From assembly GCA_014860845.1 (NCBI GenBank), contig JACZIY010000647.1:1-12411 (forward strand): a stretch of DNA of 12,411 nt, in the 5' to 3' direction. This stretch comes from Anaerolineaceae bacterium (GTDB lineage Bacteria > Chloroflexota > Anaerolineae > Anaerolineales > Anaerolineaceae). Position 1 is the first letter of the stretch, and each line of letters starts with the position of its first letter. The translations under genes were made by a program, and so were the position numbers. Shown piece after piece: positions 1 to 6,333 of this stretch. Below the pieces are notes generated by a model that made no database searches, was not told the origin of the DNA, and saw nothing but the letters and a program-made list of their open reading frames with translations.

Positions 1-80
1 GGCATCAACCAGCCACCATATTTTCCGGCTGCTTTCCTGATGGGGTTATGTTTCTGTGAGCGTTTCAAGCTGATTTCCAT
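1..80 (-). CDS. N-terminus of the FMN-riboswitch-controlled gene (3' part outside the window)
   Basis: An open frame begins at the ATG at 80-78 and runs 26 codons to the window edge without a stop (start MEISLKRSQKHN, then ..RKAAGKYGGWLM). A second ATG lies just before it at 83-81. A GGAG at 88-85 is too close to 83 and fits the start at 80 better, though the 4-nt gap is short. The gene lies directly downstream of an FMN riboswitch and its terminator, so a role in riboflavin/FMN synthesis or uptake is expected. The visible part is basic and polar, as in the cytoplasmic N-terminus of a membrane protein. A RibX-like ABC permease or other riboflavin transporter is possible, but too little is visible to name it. 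Confidence 0.5.
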   Translation of the reverse strand, partial: MEISLKRSQKHNPIRKAAGKYGGWLM

Positions 81-130
81 CATTCTCCAAAAAAAATTCC
101 GCAGGCAAATTAACAGCCAACGGGGGAGAA

Positions 131-158
131 AGAAAACCCGAAAACAAGTGTTTTCGGG
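131..158 (-). terminator. Intrinsic terminator of the FMN riboswitch (expression platform)
   Basis: On the minus strand a perfect 9-bp stem (CCCGAAAAC / GTTTTCGGG; 158-150 with 145-137) closes a 4-nt loop and is followed by a U-rich run (TTTTCTTTCT). It sits between the FMN aptamer and the start codon of the downstream gene, as expected for transcriptional attenuation. Its 5' arm is also complementary to the 5' edge of the aptamer, so the two structures should compete. Confidence 0.85.
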
Positions 159-165
159 GCATCAC

Positions 166-189
166 AGCAAACAAAATGATCAGTTTGCT
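166..189 (-). promoter_or_regulatory. Linker stem-loop between FMN aptamer and terminator
   Basis: A perfect 7-bp inverted repeat (AGCAAAC / GTTTGCT, 189-183 with 172-166) surrounds a 10-nt loop. It starts three nucleotides after the closing P1 strand of the aptamer and ends shortly before the terminator. It has no U-tract, so it is not a terminator. It may bring the aptamer's 5' strand close to the terminator's 5' arm when the antiterminator forms, or act as a pause site. The structure is visible; the function is inferred. Confidence 0.5.
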
Positions 190-191
190 CA

Positions 192-312
192 CCTTCTTTT
201 ATCCGGACTATACCGTCGACCCCGGAGTTTCACCGGGTCATGCATCTTGGATGCGCGTGGGTTTTACCACCGATCGGGAATTGGAACTTAGTTCCTCACC
301 CTGCCCCGAAGG
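192..312 (-). ncRNA. FMN riboswitch aptamer (RFN element)
   Basis: Read on the minus strand, the segment carries the conserved RFN blocks in order: CTTCGGGGCAGGGTG at the 5' end, AATTCCCGATCGGTGG, a variable arm, GGTGAAACTCCGG, GACGGTATAGTCCGGAT, and the closing GAAGG. The outer helix P1 is CCTTC (312-308) with GAAGG (196-192). This family binds flavin mononucleotide in the nascent mRNA and shuts off riboflavin biosynthesis or transport genes. Here it is followed by a linker hairpin, an intrinsic terminator and a start codon, so control is by transcription termination. It is preceded by a near-consensus promoter. A short open frame on the opposite strand (40-291) is only the complement of this RNA. 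Confidence 0.96.
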
Positions 313-333
313 CTATATTCAACTGTTGGTTTA

Positions 334-362
334 AGTATAAACACTCCAGCGAACTATGTCAA
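334..362 (-). promoter_or_regulatory. Sigma70-type promoter of the FMN riboswitch transcript
   Basis: On the minus strand a perfect -35 TTGACA (362-357) and a -10 TATACT (339-334, one mismatch) are separated by exactly 17 bp. Transcription would begin near 327, about 15 nt before the aptamer. The riboswitch gene therefore has its own promoter, although the HAD gene upstream on the same strand ends only 35 bp before it and may read through. Confidence 0.85.
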
Positions 363-396
363 TTGGATTGTGAAATTCATCGCATAATATGATGAC

Positions 397-1131
397 TTAA
401 TCACCGGTGATCGCGCTGAGAATGGACTCGGTGTCAGCAAGATTGGGGAAGATGAAGTCCGGATTGTGTGCTTTCAAATCCTGCTCGGTGTAAAGACCGG
501 TAGTTACAGAGATTGTTCTGGCATCGAAAGCTTTCCCAGCCTGGATGTCCATAGGAGCATCCCCAACGGTGACCAATTCAATTGCTTCGCGTGCCAGTCC
601 ATACACCCAGGTCGCTTTTACCAATCCCCGCTCAATAATCTGTTCCCGCTGATCACAATCATCCCCAAAGGATGTCAGCGGAAAGTAGCCGAGCAAACCA
701 GCCCGTGATAAGACCTGACTGGCAACCCCGCGTAATGATCCCGTGGTTAATCCCACCGGAATCTTGTTTTTGTGCAAAGTCTCCAGCAAAGGCACCACAC
801 CAGGCAACACAAAATCATGCAGATCCTGCGGTAGAATGGTCTGGATATTTTCCACTAGCATGCGCTCAATTTCAATATGCCTGGCATTCACACTGCCTTC
901 ACTGATCCCGCCCGCCACGGCAAAACGGCGCACCACTTCAAACATGGGGTATCCGGAAGTGACCACCTGTGTTAATTCAGTGATACCGAATAGTTTATTC
1001 AGCACCATCAGAAAATTCTTACGGTGAAATGGAGAAATATCCAATATCGTGCGATCCATATCAAAGAATACGACGCGTGTTTTGATGTGACCATGATCGG
1101 TCCGGGAAGTTGTTGTATGTGGTATTGTCAA
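397..1131 (-). CDS. HAD-superfamily hydrolase (phosphoglycolate phosphatase-like)
   Basis: This 244-aa cytosolic protein has the HAD fold motifs in order: motif I FFDMDRTILD (nucleophile Asp24, acid/base Asp26), motif II LTTGS (about 128-132), and motif IV VGDAPMDIQAG (Asp191, Asp195). A helical cap lies between motifs I and II (about 35-110). Members remove phosphate from small metabolites using Mg2+ and an aspartyl-phosphate intermediate. The substrate cannot be read from sequence. The start is TTG at 1131-1129, with AGGA six nucleotides upstream. The first in-frame ATG lies inside motif I, so it cannot be the start. A good promoter lies at 1184-1212. The gene is divergent from the C25 peptidase. 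Confidence 0.9.
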   Translation of the reverse strand: MTIPHTTTSRTDHGHIKTRVVFFDMDRTILDISPFHRKNFLMVLNKLFGITELTQVVTSGYPMFEVVRRFAVAGGISEGSVNARHIEIERMLVENIQTILPQDLHDFVLPGVVPLLETLHKNKIPVGLTTGSLRGVASQVLSRAGLLGYFPLTSFGDDCDQREQIIERGLVKATWVYGLAREAIELVTVGDAPMDIQAGKAFDARTISVTTGLYTEQDLKAHNPDFIFPNLADTESILSAITGD

Positions 1132-1183
1132 AGGTTGTCCTATTTAAATCGCACTGAGCGATGGATTTTTGAGTAGCCACTTT

Positions 1184-1212
1184 AGTATAAAGAAGGATGA
1201 TGGATTTGTAAA
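1184..1212 (-). promoter_or_regulatory. Sigma70-type promoter of the HAD hydrolase gene
   Basis: On the minus strand, TTTACA (1212-1207) and TATACT (1189-1184) are separated by 17 bp, giving one mismatch in each hexamer. The start point would be near 1177, leaving a leader of about 45 nt before the TTG start codon. The -10 hexamer is identical to that of the FMN riboswitch promoter. The heptamer repeat at 1214-1241 abuts the -35 box. Confidence 0.7.
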
Positions 1213-1213
1213 T

Positions 1214-1241
1214 GGCTGATAGCTCATCGCGCATGGCTGAT
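1214..1241. repeat. Short heptamer repeat (four 7-bp units)
   Basis: Four in-phase heptamers: GGCTGAT, AGCTCAT, CGCGCAT, GGCTGAT. Units 1 and 4 are identical, so the 11-mer ATGGCTGATAG recurs 21 bp apart (1212-1222 and 1233-1243). The array touches the -35 box of the HAD promoter. It resembles the longer heptamer array at 5427-5496, so it could be a repeat-family member rather than an operator. Confidence 0.55.
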
Positions 1242-1502
1242 AGAAAAAAAACCGGTGCATTGTCGGAGATGACATATAGGTTGCACTTAGAGAATTACAA
1301 ATTTCCATAATTTCGGTGCAAACTCCCCTTTAACAATCAACCAAAAGTGCATTGCACCTTGTATACAATAACCATGGTTGTTTCAACTGGATGTACTTCC
1401 CAATTTTCTTGCTCTTCATCTTCATATTATTTTATTAAACGAAGGGGAAATTTCAACTTTGATAAATACCTCCGAAGTAGTATTTTTTCAACAAAAATTG
1501 AT

Positions 1503-1510
1503 GCTACAAT
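1503..1510 (+). promoter_or_regulatory. Extended -10 element, candidate promoter of the C25 peptidase gene
   Basis: TACAAT (1505-1510) is preceded by TG one base away (TGCTACAAT), an extended -10. The -35 region is only a T-run near 1482-1488, which fits extended -10 promoters that tolerate a poor -35. The start point would be near 1517, giving a leader of about 30 nt before the ATG at 1549. No clear Shine-Dalgarno sequence precedes that ATG. Confidence 0.4.
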
Positions 1511-1548
1511 GAATTCAAACTCCCTTTTTGGTCTTGGTTTTATATTTA

Positions 1549-3756
1549 ATGAAACAACTTTTACGAATTCTTATTTTTTTCAGCTTGCTGATCAGCTTTT
1601 TGCTACCTGTAATCCCTGCCATTGCTCAAAATACACCAGGGATGGAGCCTTTTTGGTTGCCGGCTGATCCCGCTTCCAAACCCTCATCCCCACCAAAGAC
1701 TGAAATAAAAAATATCGACACCCACACTCTGGATGTCACCCTCACCTTCTCCGGTGTCTGGGCACAGGCCCAAACCGGGGACGGGCAATCCTACACGCGT
1801 CTCTGGCACGAGGAATACAGCTCCTACCGTGAACCTGGTCAGCCAGCGTTACCCGGTGTGACTTTCAATATCCTGATCCCGCAGGGCGCGCAGGTGGAGG
1901 TCATCCAGCAAAAAGCCAGCAGCCATACCATCAGCCTTCCCCGGCAGGGACTCCCATCGAAAATCATCCCCGCCCAACGTCAGGCTTCCAAATCCGAACC
2001 ACCGCCACCCTGGACGCCCCCCGACCCTGCCCGCTATGCCAGCCTAAGCCTGCAACCACAACACTGGTATGAAGTCAATGACACCTTCCAGATGCGCGAT
2101 TACACCATCCTGCCACTCTGGGTCAACCCGGTGCGTTATCGCCCCGCCAATGGGGAAATCGAGCTGCTGGAAAAAATCGAGTTGCGCCTGACCTGGCCAG
2201 AGAGCTCAGCGGCTGTGCTCGATGCAGCTGTGGTCAGCGACAGCCCCTCCTTCGACCGCCTGGTCAGCCAGATCGTGATCAACCCACCCCCACAGGCAAC
2301 CATGGATACAACCAAATCCGGTGAGGGATATCTGATCATCACCCCAGAAGAGTTTGTGGAACAACTGAAACCGTTTGTTTCGATGAAACAAACTCAAGGA
2401 TATTCTGTTGATGTAACCTTAGTGAGGGAAATTCCTGGATTTGATGGGTTAGCTGGCAGTGAAGAAAATAACATTCTAGCAATACAAAATTATATTAGAT
2501 CCTTGGATCCCCCACCAGTATATCTTTTATTAGTTGGTGATACCAATCTGATTCCTGCTCCAAATGGAGAAGTCCTCGGTCAAAAAACTGATTTATATTA
2601 TTCAACTTTAGAACCTTTGGATTATATTCCCGATATACATGTTGGTAGGCTGCCTGCAAGAACAGCACAGAATGTTTCTAATCTAGTTAATAAACTAACT
2701 TCTTACACATCAAATGGTTTCTTGGATTGGCAAATTGATTCAGCATTTATTGCTACTTGTGACAGTACTTATTTCACAACAGCAGAGTATTCTCACAATA
2801 CTGTGATTCAAAATTACACTCAACCTTTAAATTACCCAACTTACTTTCCTGAAACTGATTCTTTTCTTGGAGGAGATAGGCTCTATTGCAAAACTTATTC
2901 TGAATTAATTTCATTGCCTATTATAAAAAATAGTATAAATAACGGTCGAGGAATAATCACTTTTTCAGGACATGGCACTATGAATGGTTGGTACGATGGA
3001 TTGATAGTAATATCTAGAGATGATATTCCCATTATTGCACCAAATAATATATCCTCAGTTGTTGCAAGTTTCGCTTGCAGTACAAATGATTTTGGTAATA
3101 ATGATGTTAGATTTTCTAGTGTTTTTAGTGAAACATGGATGTTACAAGAAAACAAAGGTGCTATTGCATTTCTAGGATCAGCTGGATTGACTCAATGGGG
3201 ACAAGATGATGTTCTGGAAAGAGCATTCTATGACTCACTCTTTGAAGATCCTTTAACAACAACTCCTTTGAGAGAAGCGTTATTTCAAGGATTAACAGTA
3301 GTTGAAGCAAATTATCCTGGAACAGGATCATATCAAGCAAAGTACTATTGGGAGACTTACAATTTACTCGGTGATCCCAGCCAAAAGCTATGGCTTTACC
3401 CTGATTCAGAATATTATTTTATTGCGAAAGCGCCAATACGCCAGGATGAAGGATTGATCACTAATGTCGTTCAATACCCGGTAACAATCACAAATTATGG
3501 GTTTACTGATGAATTTATTGCTACTGTAGATCCTACAGAATGGTTAACTGAAACAAGTGAAATTGGTGTCATTGAATCTAAAACAGCTGAAACTTTTTGG
3601 ATCACTGTCCATATTCCATATGACGCTTCTCCCGCCCAATTTGATCAGGCACAAGTAACCATTTCATCGTCAAATTCAACTCAAGCTACTTCCTTTACAT
3701 TCACCACCACTGCCCTGGAAACATTTTTCACCCGTTTACCAGTCATCATGAAATAA
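1549..3756 (+). CDS. Secreted C25-family (gingipain-type) cysteine peptidase
   Basis: This 735-aa protein starts at ATG 1549. A TTG seven codons upstream is open, but adds hydrophobic residues before the basic MKQLLR start of a normal signal peptide (core to about residue 24, cleavage after AIA, about 27). Residues 30-255 form a pro-domain-like segment with a Pro-rich linker. The catalytic C25 domain follows (about 257-615): GYLIITPEEF, LLLVGDTNLIP, the catalytic His475 in ITFSGHGTMNGW, Cys510 in VASFACSTND, and the closing NLLGDPSQKLW typical of gingipains. An Ig-like region (about 620-725) and the tail TRLPVIMK follow. Family members cleave proteins outside the cell; specificity is not readable. 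The coding sequence changes from GC-rich to AT-rich at the pro/catalytic boundary (near 2345-2400). Most likely an exported scavenging or maturation protease. Confidence 0.92.
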   Translation: MKQLLRILIFFSLLISFLLPVIPAIAQNTPGMEPFWLPADPASKPSSPPKTEIKNIDTHTLDVTLTFSGVWAQAQTGDGQSYTRLWHEEYSSYREPGQPALPGVTFNILIPQGAQVEVIQQKASSHTISLPRQGLPSKIIPAQRQASKSEPPPPWTPPDPARYASLSLQPQHWYEVNDTFQMRDYTILPLWVNPVRYRPANGEIELLEKIELRLTWPESSAAVLDAAVVSDSPSFDRLVSQIVINPPPQATMDTTKSGEGYLIITPEEFVEQLKPFVSMKQTQGYSVDVTLVREIPGFDGLAGSEENNILAIQNYIRSLDPPPVYLLLVGDTNLIPAPNGEVLGQKTDLYYSTLEPLDYIPDIHVGRLPARTAQNVSNLVNKLTSYTSNGFLDWQIDSAFIATCDSTYFTTAEYSHNTVIQNYTQPLNYPTYFPETDSFLGGDRLYCKTYSELISLPIIKNSINNGRGIITFSGHGTMNGWYDGLIVISRDDIPIIAPNNISSVVASFACSTNDFGNNDVRFSSVFSETWMLQENKGAIAFLGSAGLTQWGQDDVLERAFYDSLFEDPLTTTPLREALFQGLTVVEANYPGTGSYQAKYYWETYNLLGDPSQKLWLYPDSEYYFIAKAPIRQDEGLITNVVQYPVTITNYGFTDEFIATVDPTEWLTETSEIGVIESKTAETFWITVHIPYDASPAQFDQAQVTISSSNSTQATSFTFTTTALETFFTRLPVIMK

Positions 3757-3799
3757 CTTCCATACGGATTGGTCAAATCATCTAAAGATGAGCGCTCAA

Positions 3800-3818
3800 C
3801 CTGCTAAAAAATAGCAGG
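3800..3818 (+). promoter_or_regulatory. Stem-loop immediately upstream of the CPBP protease start codon
   Basis: A perfect 7-bp stem CCTGCTA / TAGCAGG (3800-3806 with 3812-3818) closes an AAAAA loop and ends two bases before the ATG at 3820. The only SD-like bases (CAGG, 3815-3818) lie in the 3' arm, so the hairpin would hide them from the ribosome. It has no T-tract, so it is not an ordinary terminator. It may reduce translation of the downstream gene or mark mRNA processing. Confidence 0.5.
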
Positions 3819-3819
3819 C

Positions 3820-5424
3820 ATGTTACAATCAATCTATCCAACCTTGAGGGAATCCCTACTCTTGAAAAAAACCTTAAGTATCATTCAGGCGAATCGACTT
3901 TACCTGGCAACCATGTTGTTGGTGGTCAGTGCTGGCGCGTTCCTGCAATCATTCTCCTTCTCATGGGGTCTTTTACTCACAGAGATTCTGCTAATTCTTC
4001 TGCCCACCCTGTGGATGCTGCATCACAACCAGATTGATCTCCGCGAAAGTGGCGGGTTGAAAAAGACCAGGGCTTCATTATTGCTGGTAGCAACTTTGTT
4101 AGGTGGGGGCGCATGGCTGGTAACAAGCCTGGTTGAAATCCTTATGGTGCAGATCTCAGGTTACATACCTCCCACACCTGAAGGCATACTGCCCACTACT
4201 TCATTTCAAGCCGCGTTGATCTTTGTCGGTCTGGTAATTGCCGCACCTATTTGTGAGGAGATCCTTTTCCGGGGCACCATCCAACCCGCTTATCAGAAAC
4301 AGACAACACGTTTAGTGTCGGTGCTGATCCCCAGTTTGTTATTTGCTTTTTACCATTTCCGTCTGCTGGGATTGCCATCCCTGTTATTGATATCGTTTTT
4401 ATTGGGATACACTTATTGGCGCACCCAATCCCTGACTGTCACCATGGTGCTGCACGCTGCCAATAATTTTCTGGCGGCTATTGTCATGATACGTGCTGGA
4501 TTGTTTCCAGGCCTTGAACTACCATTTCCTTCTCTGCCAGGTGGTGCCTTTGGTATCATGATGCTGGTGGTTGGGTTGGTGTTATTACAACGACTTATAC
4601 CCCATCCTCAATCGCTTATTGAAAGAGAAAGTGAACCAGCAAAACTCTCCAAATGGAAGGTTCTCTGGCCAATCCTTCTGGCAGGGCTATTATTCATTGT
4701 GGTTGCCGGTCAGGAAATCGCACAGGCAAAACAACCAGTAGTATTGCCACTGGATGGGCACCAATTACCGGTTTCAGCCCAATGGGTATATGAGGTACAG
4801 CACAAAGGTGGTGAAAAGATTGGGGAGTCGATCTGTCAATGGCATCAAGGTGAAACGGATTCAAATTTGAGCTGCCAGCGGGAACATGAAGGCTTTGAAA
4901 TTCAATCCGGCAACAGTTATTTTTCGTCGATGGCTGGCTCTTCCAGCTTAAATATACAATGGCACACAGAGGATCTCCATCTGGTCAGCCTATACCAGAA
5001 AAACCTTTTTGACAATTACGAGAATAGCTGGCAGGTGACTGAGCTGGATGAAAATCTACAATTATCCATTCAAGCTGAAAACCTGGCACAGGATTCCTTA
5101 ACATTCTCACCCGTAACGCTGGTGGATGAGGAGTGGGCCTGGCGCTTGATGGGGTTTGATTTTGTACCTGGTAGAACATACAAGGTTGAATATCTCAATC
5201 CACTAACCTGGCGCCAGGAGACAGAGGATAATGGACCCCTTTCAAAGCAAGAAAAATTAACCATCACGGGACCAGAAAGTATCAGTGTTCCAGTAGGAGA
5301 ATTCCAGGCCTGGAAGGTAACGCTCAGCAACGGTCAGAGTGCCTGGTATTCCGTCGAGCAACCCAGCATTCTGTTACGCTTTGAATCCAGTATGTTTGAT
5401 TTTCTGTTGGTGGATGAGGAGTGA
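3820..5424 (+). CDS. CPBP-family intramembrane metalloprotease with C-terminal extracytoplasmic domain
   Basis: This 534-aa protein has about eight hydrophobic segments in residues 24-260. The CPBP (CAAX protease / bacteriocin-processing, former Abi) motifs are complete: EEILFRG (146-152) with the paired Glu and the Arg, FAFYH (175-179), and HAANN (212-216). These residues coordinate the metal and act in catalysis in the family. A further membrane segment lies at about 281-298. The last 235 residues are soluble and probably outside the membrane; they contain a beta-rich ending with VPVGEFQAWKVTLS..AWYSVEQPSILLRFES, resembling DUF3108-like domains. Most family members stop near 250-300 aa, so the fusion is unusual. 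The gene lies 63 bp after the C25 peptidase on the same strand. ATG 3820 has a weak, hairpin-masked SD; TTG 3862 is an alternative. Confidence 0.88.
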   Translation: MLQSIYPTLRESLLLKKTLSIIQANRLYLATMLLVVSAGAFLQSFSFSWGLLLTEILLILLPTLWMLHHNQIDLRESGGLKKTRASLLLVATLLGGGAWLVTSLVEILMVQISGYIPPTPEGILPTTSFQAALIFVGLVIAAPICEEILFRGTIQPAYQKQTTRLVSVLIPSLLFAFYHFRLLGLPSLLLISFLLGYTYWRTQSLTVTMVLHAANNFLAAIVMIRAGLFPGLELPFPSLPGGAFGIMMLVVGLVLLQRLIPHPQSLIERESEPAKLSKWKVLWPILLAGLLFIVVAGQEIAQAKQPVVLPLDGHQLPVSAQWVYEVQHKGGEKIGESICQWHQGETDSNLSCQREHEGFEIQSGNSYFSSMAGSSSLNIQWHTEDLHLVSLYQKNLFDNYENSWQVTELDENLQLSIQAENLAQDSLTFSPVTLVDEEWAWRLMGFDFVPGRTYKVEYLNPLTWRQETEDNGPLSKQEKLTITGPESISVPVGEFQAWKVTLSNGQSAWYSVEQPSILLRFESSMFDFLLVDEE

Positions 5425-5426
5425 AA

Positions 5427-5496
5427 TAGCTAGTAGCTGGTAGCTGGTAGCTAGTTGTCCCCTAATACCTAGCACCTAAGCCCTATGACCTAGCCC
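5427..5496. repeat. Degenerate heptamer array between convergent genes
   Basis: Ten consecutive 7-bp units fill the gap between two convergent stop codons. The first four follow TAGCTRG (TAGCTAG, TAGCTGG, TAGCTGG, TAGCTAG). A divergent unit TTGTCCC follows, then five follow CTANNNC (CTAATAC, CTAGCAC, CTAAGCC, CTATGAC, CTAGCCC). All ten keep the same phase. The pattern recalls the short heptanucleotide tandem repeats of some cyanobacterial genomes. No clear intrinsic terminator is visible here for either convergent transcript. Confidence 0.7.
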
Positions 5497-5500
5497 ATAC

Positions 5501-6322
5501 TTACGTTCCCCAATCCCTGGGATATAGAAAATCATACCCAATGGTACGGTTATTGAGTTTACAGATCGGTGGCATGACACGCTTAAAGTGGTTACGTTGC
5601 ACCCTTCTGACGACCTCATCTACAAATGCTTGCGAGAAACCTGCTTCCACACATTCTTGCGGGGAATAGCGTTCATCCACCAACAGAAAGAGCAGACGAT
5701 CGACCTCTTCATAGGTGAAGCCCAATTCGCCTTCATCCGTCTGTCCACTCCATAAATCAGCGGAGGGCGGCTTGCTGATCACTGCTTGTGGCACTCCCAG
5801 ATCACGAGAGAGCTGACGAACCTGGGTTTTGTACAAATCGCCCAGTGGATTAATCGCGCAGGCAGAGTCGCCATAGATGGTGGTGTAACCCAACAGGATT
5901 TCAGTTTTATTGCCAGTGCCCACCACCAGCCCGTTGAAAGCAGCTGATTGGTCAAACAGCACCACCATACGCGCACGCGCCATGATATTCCCCTTGCGCA
6001 TATTATCCATATCCGGAAAGCGCTCAATCAACGGATCGACCATCTCAGTGATCGGGATAGTCAGGCTGTTCACACCGGTGGCGTCAATCACACGCTGGGC
6101 ATCATCCAATGAATCTTGCGAAGAGCTGCGATAAGGCATGCGAATTGCCAACACATTTTCCGGACCCATTGCCCTGGCAGCCAGAAAACACGAGAGCGTC
6201 GAATCCAATCCACCGGAAAGCCCCAACACGGCTCGTGAAAAGCCAACGCGGGTAAGCTCACTGTGAATGAAATTACTCAGGATTTGAGTGGCTAATTTGG
6301 TATTAATCGAAAGGTCAATCAT
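5501..6322 (-). CDS. nadE: NAD+ synthetase, synthase domain only (NH3-dependent type)
   Basis: The protein converts nicotinate adenine dinucleotide to NAD+ with ATP and ammonia, the last step of NAD synthesis, in the cytosol. It shows the N-type ATP pyrophosphatase loop LSGGLDS (residues 36-41 from this start), GTGNKTEILLGYTTIYGD (about 135-152), NPLGDLYKTQVRQL, and a C-terminal RNHFKR..P block. Length (273 aa) equals the single-domain enzyme. ATG 6322 is preceded by AGAGGA. An in-frame ATG at 6337 gives 278 aa and overlaps the stop of the upstream glutaminase gene as ATGA; either could be used. The neighbour should supply ammonia from glutamine, so the pair probably acts as a split glutamine-dependent NAD synthetase. 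Confidence 0.93.
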   Translation of the reverse strand: MIDLSINTKLATQILSNFIHSELTRVGFSRAVLGLSGGLDSTLSCFLAARAMGPENVLAIRMPYRSSSQDSLDDAQRVIDATGVNSLTIPITEMVDPLIERFPDMDNMRKGNIMARARMVVLFDQSAAFNGLVVGTGNKTEILLGYTTIYGDSACAINPLGDLYKTQVRQLSRDLGVPQAVISKPPSADLWSGQTDEGELGFTYEEVDRLLFLLVDERYSPQECVEAGFSQAFVDEVVRRVQRNHFKRVMPPICKLNNRTIGYDFLYPRDWGT

Positions 6323-6333
6323 ACTATCCTCTT

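Larger units (their letters stand above)
1132..1548. other. Divergent intergenic region between HAD hydrolase and C25 peptidase
   Basis: About 400 bp with no convincing gene. It holds the HAD promoter, a 28-bp run of heptamers (1214-1241), five copies of GTGCA/TGCAC (1255-1259, 1282-1286, 1316-1320, 1347-1351, 1353-1357; the last pair forms the palindrome GTGCA-T-TGCAC), a 10-bp palindrome AACCATGGTT (1370-1379), and an extended -10 for the peptidase. An open frame at 1347-1667 (+) lacks protein-like composition, overlaps the peptidase start in another frame, and is not accepted. Confidence 0.6.

Noticed and set aside
40..291. Open reading frame of 83 codons on the plus strand
   Set aside because: It lies on the complement of the FMN riboswitch and terminator, and the translation has no protein-like character.
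1347..1667. Open reading frame of 106 codons on the plus strand before the C25 peptidase
   Set aside because: It overlaps the peptidase signal peptide in another frame, has no ribosome-binding site, and looks like translated AT-rich intergenic DNA (runs of Ser, Phe and Tyr).
5427..5496. Heptamer array considered as a CRISPR or as an attachment site
   Set aside because: Units are 7 bp with no spacers, no cas genes are present, and no integrase or tRNA is nearby.
5779..6027. Frames antisense or out of frame to nadE and the glutaminase gene (also at 5910-6134, 6288-6533, 6699-7031, 6798-7175)
   Set aside because: Each lies wholly within, or runs only slightly past, a well-supported gene and has Trp/Cys/Arg-rich, non-conserved sequence typical of shadow frames.
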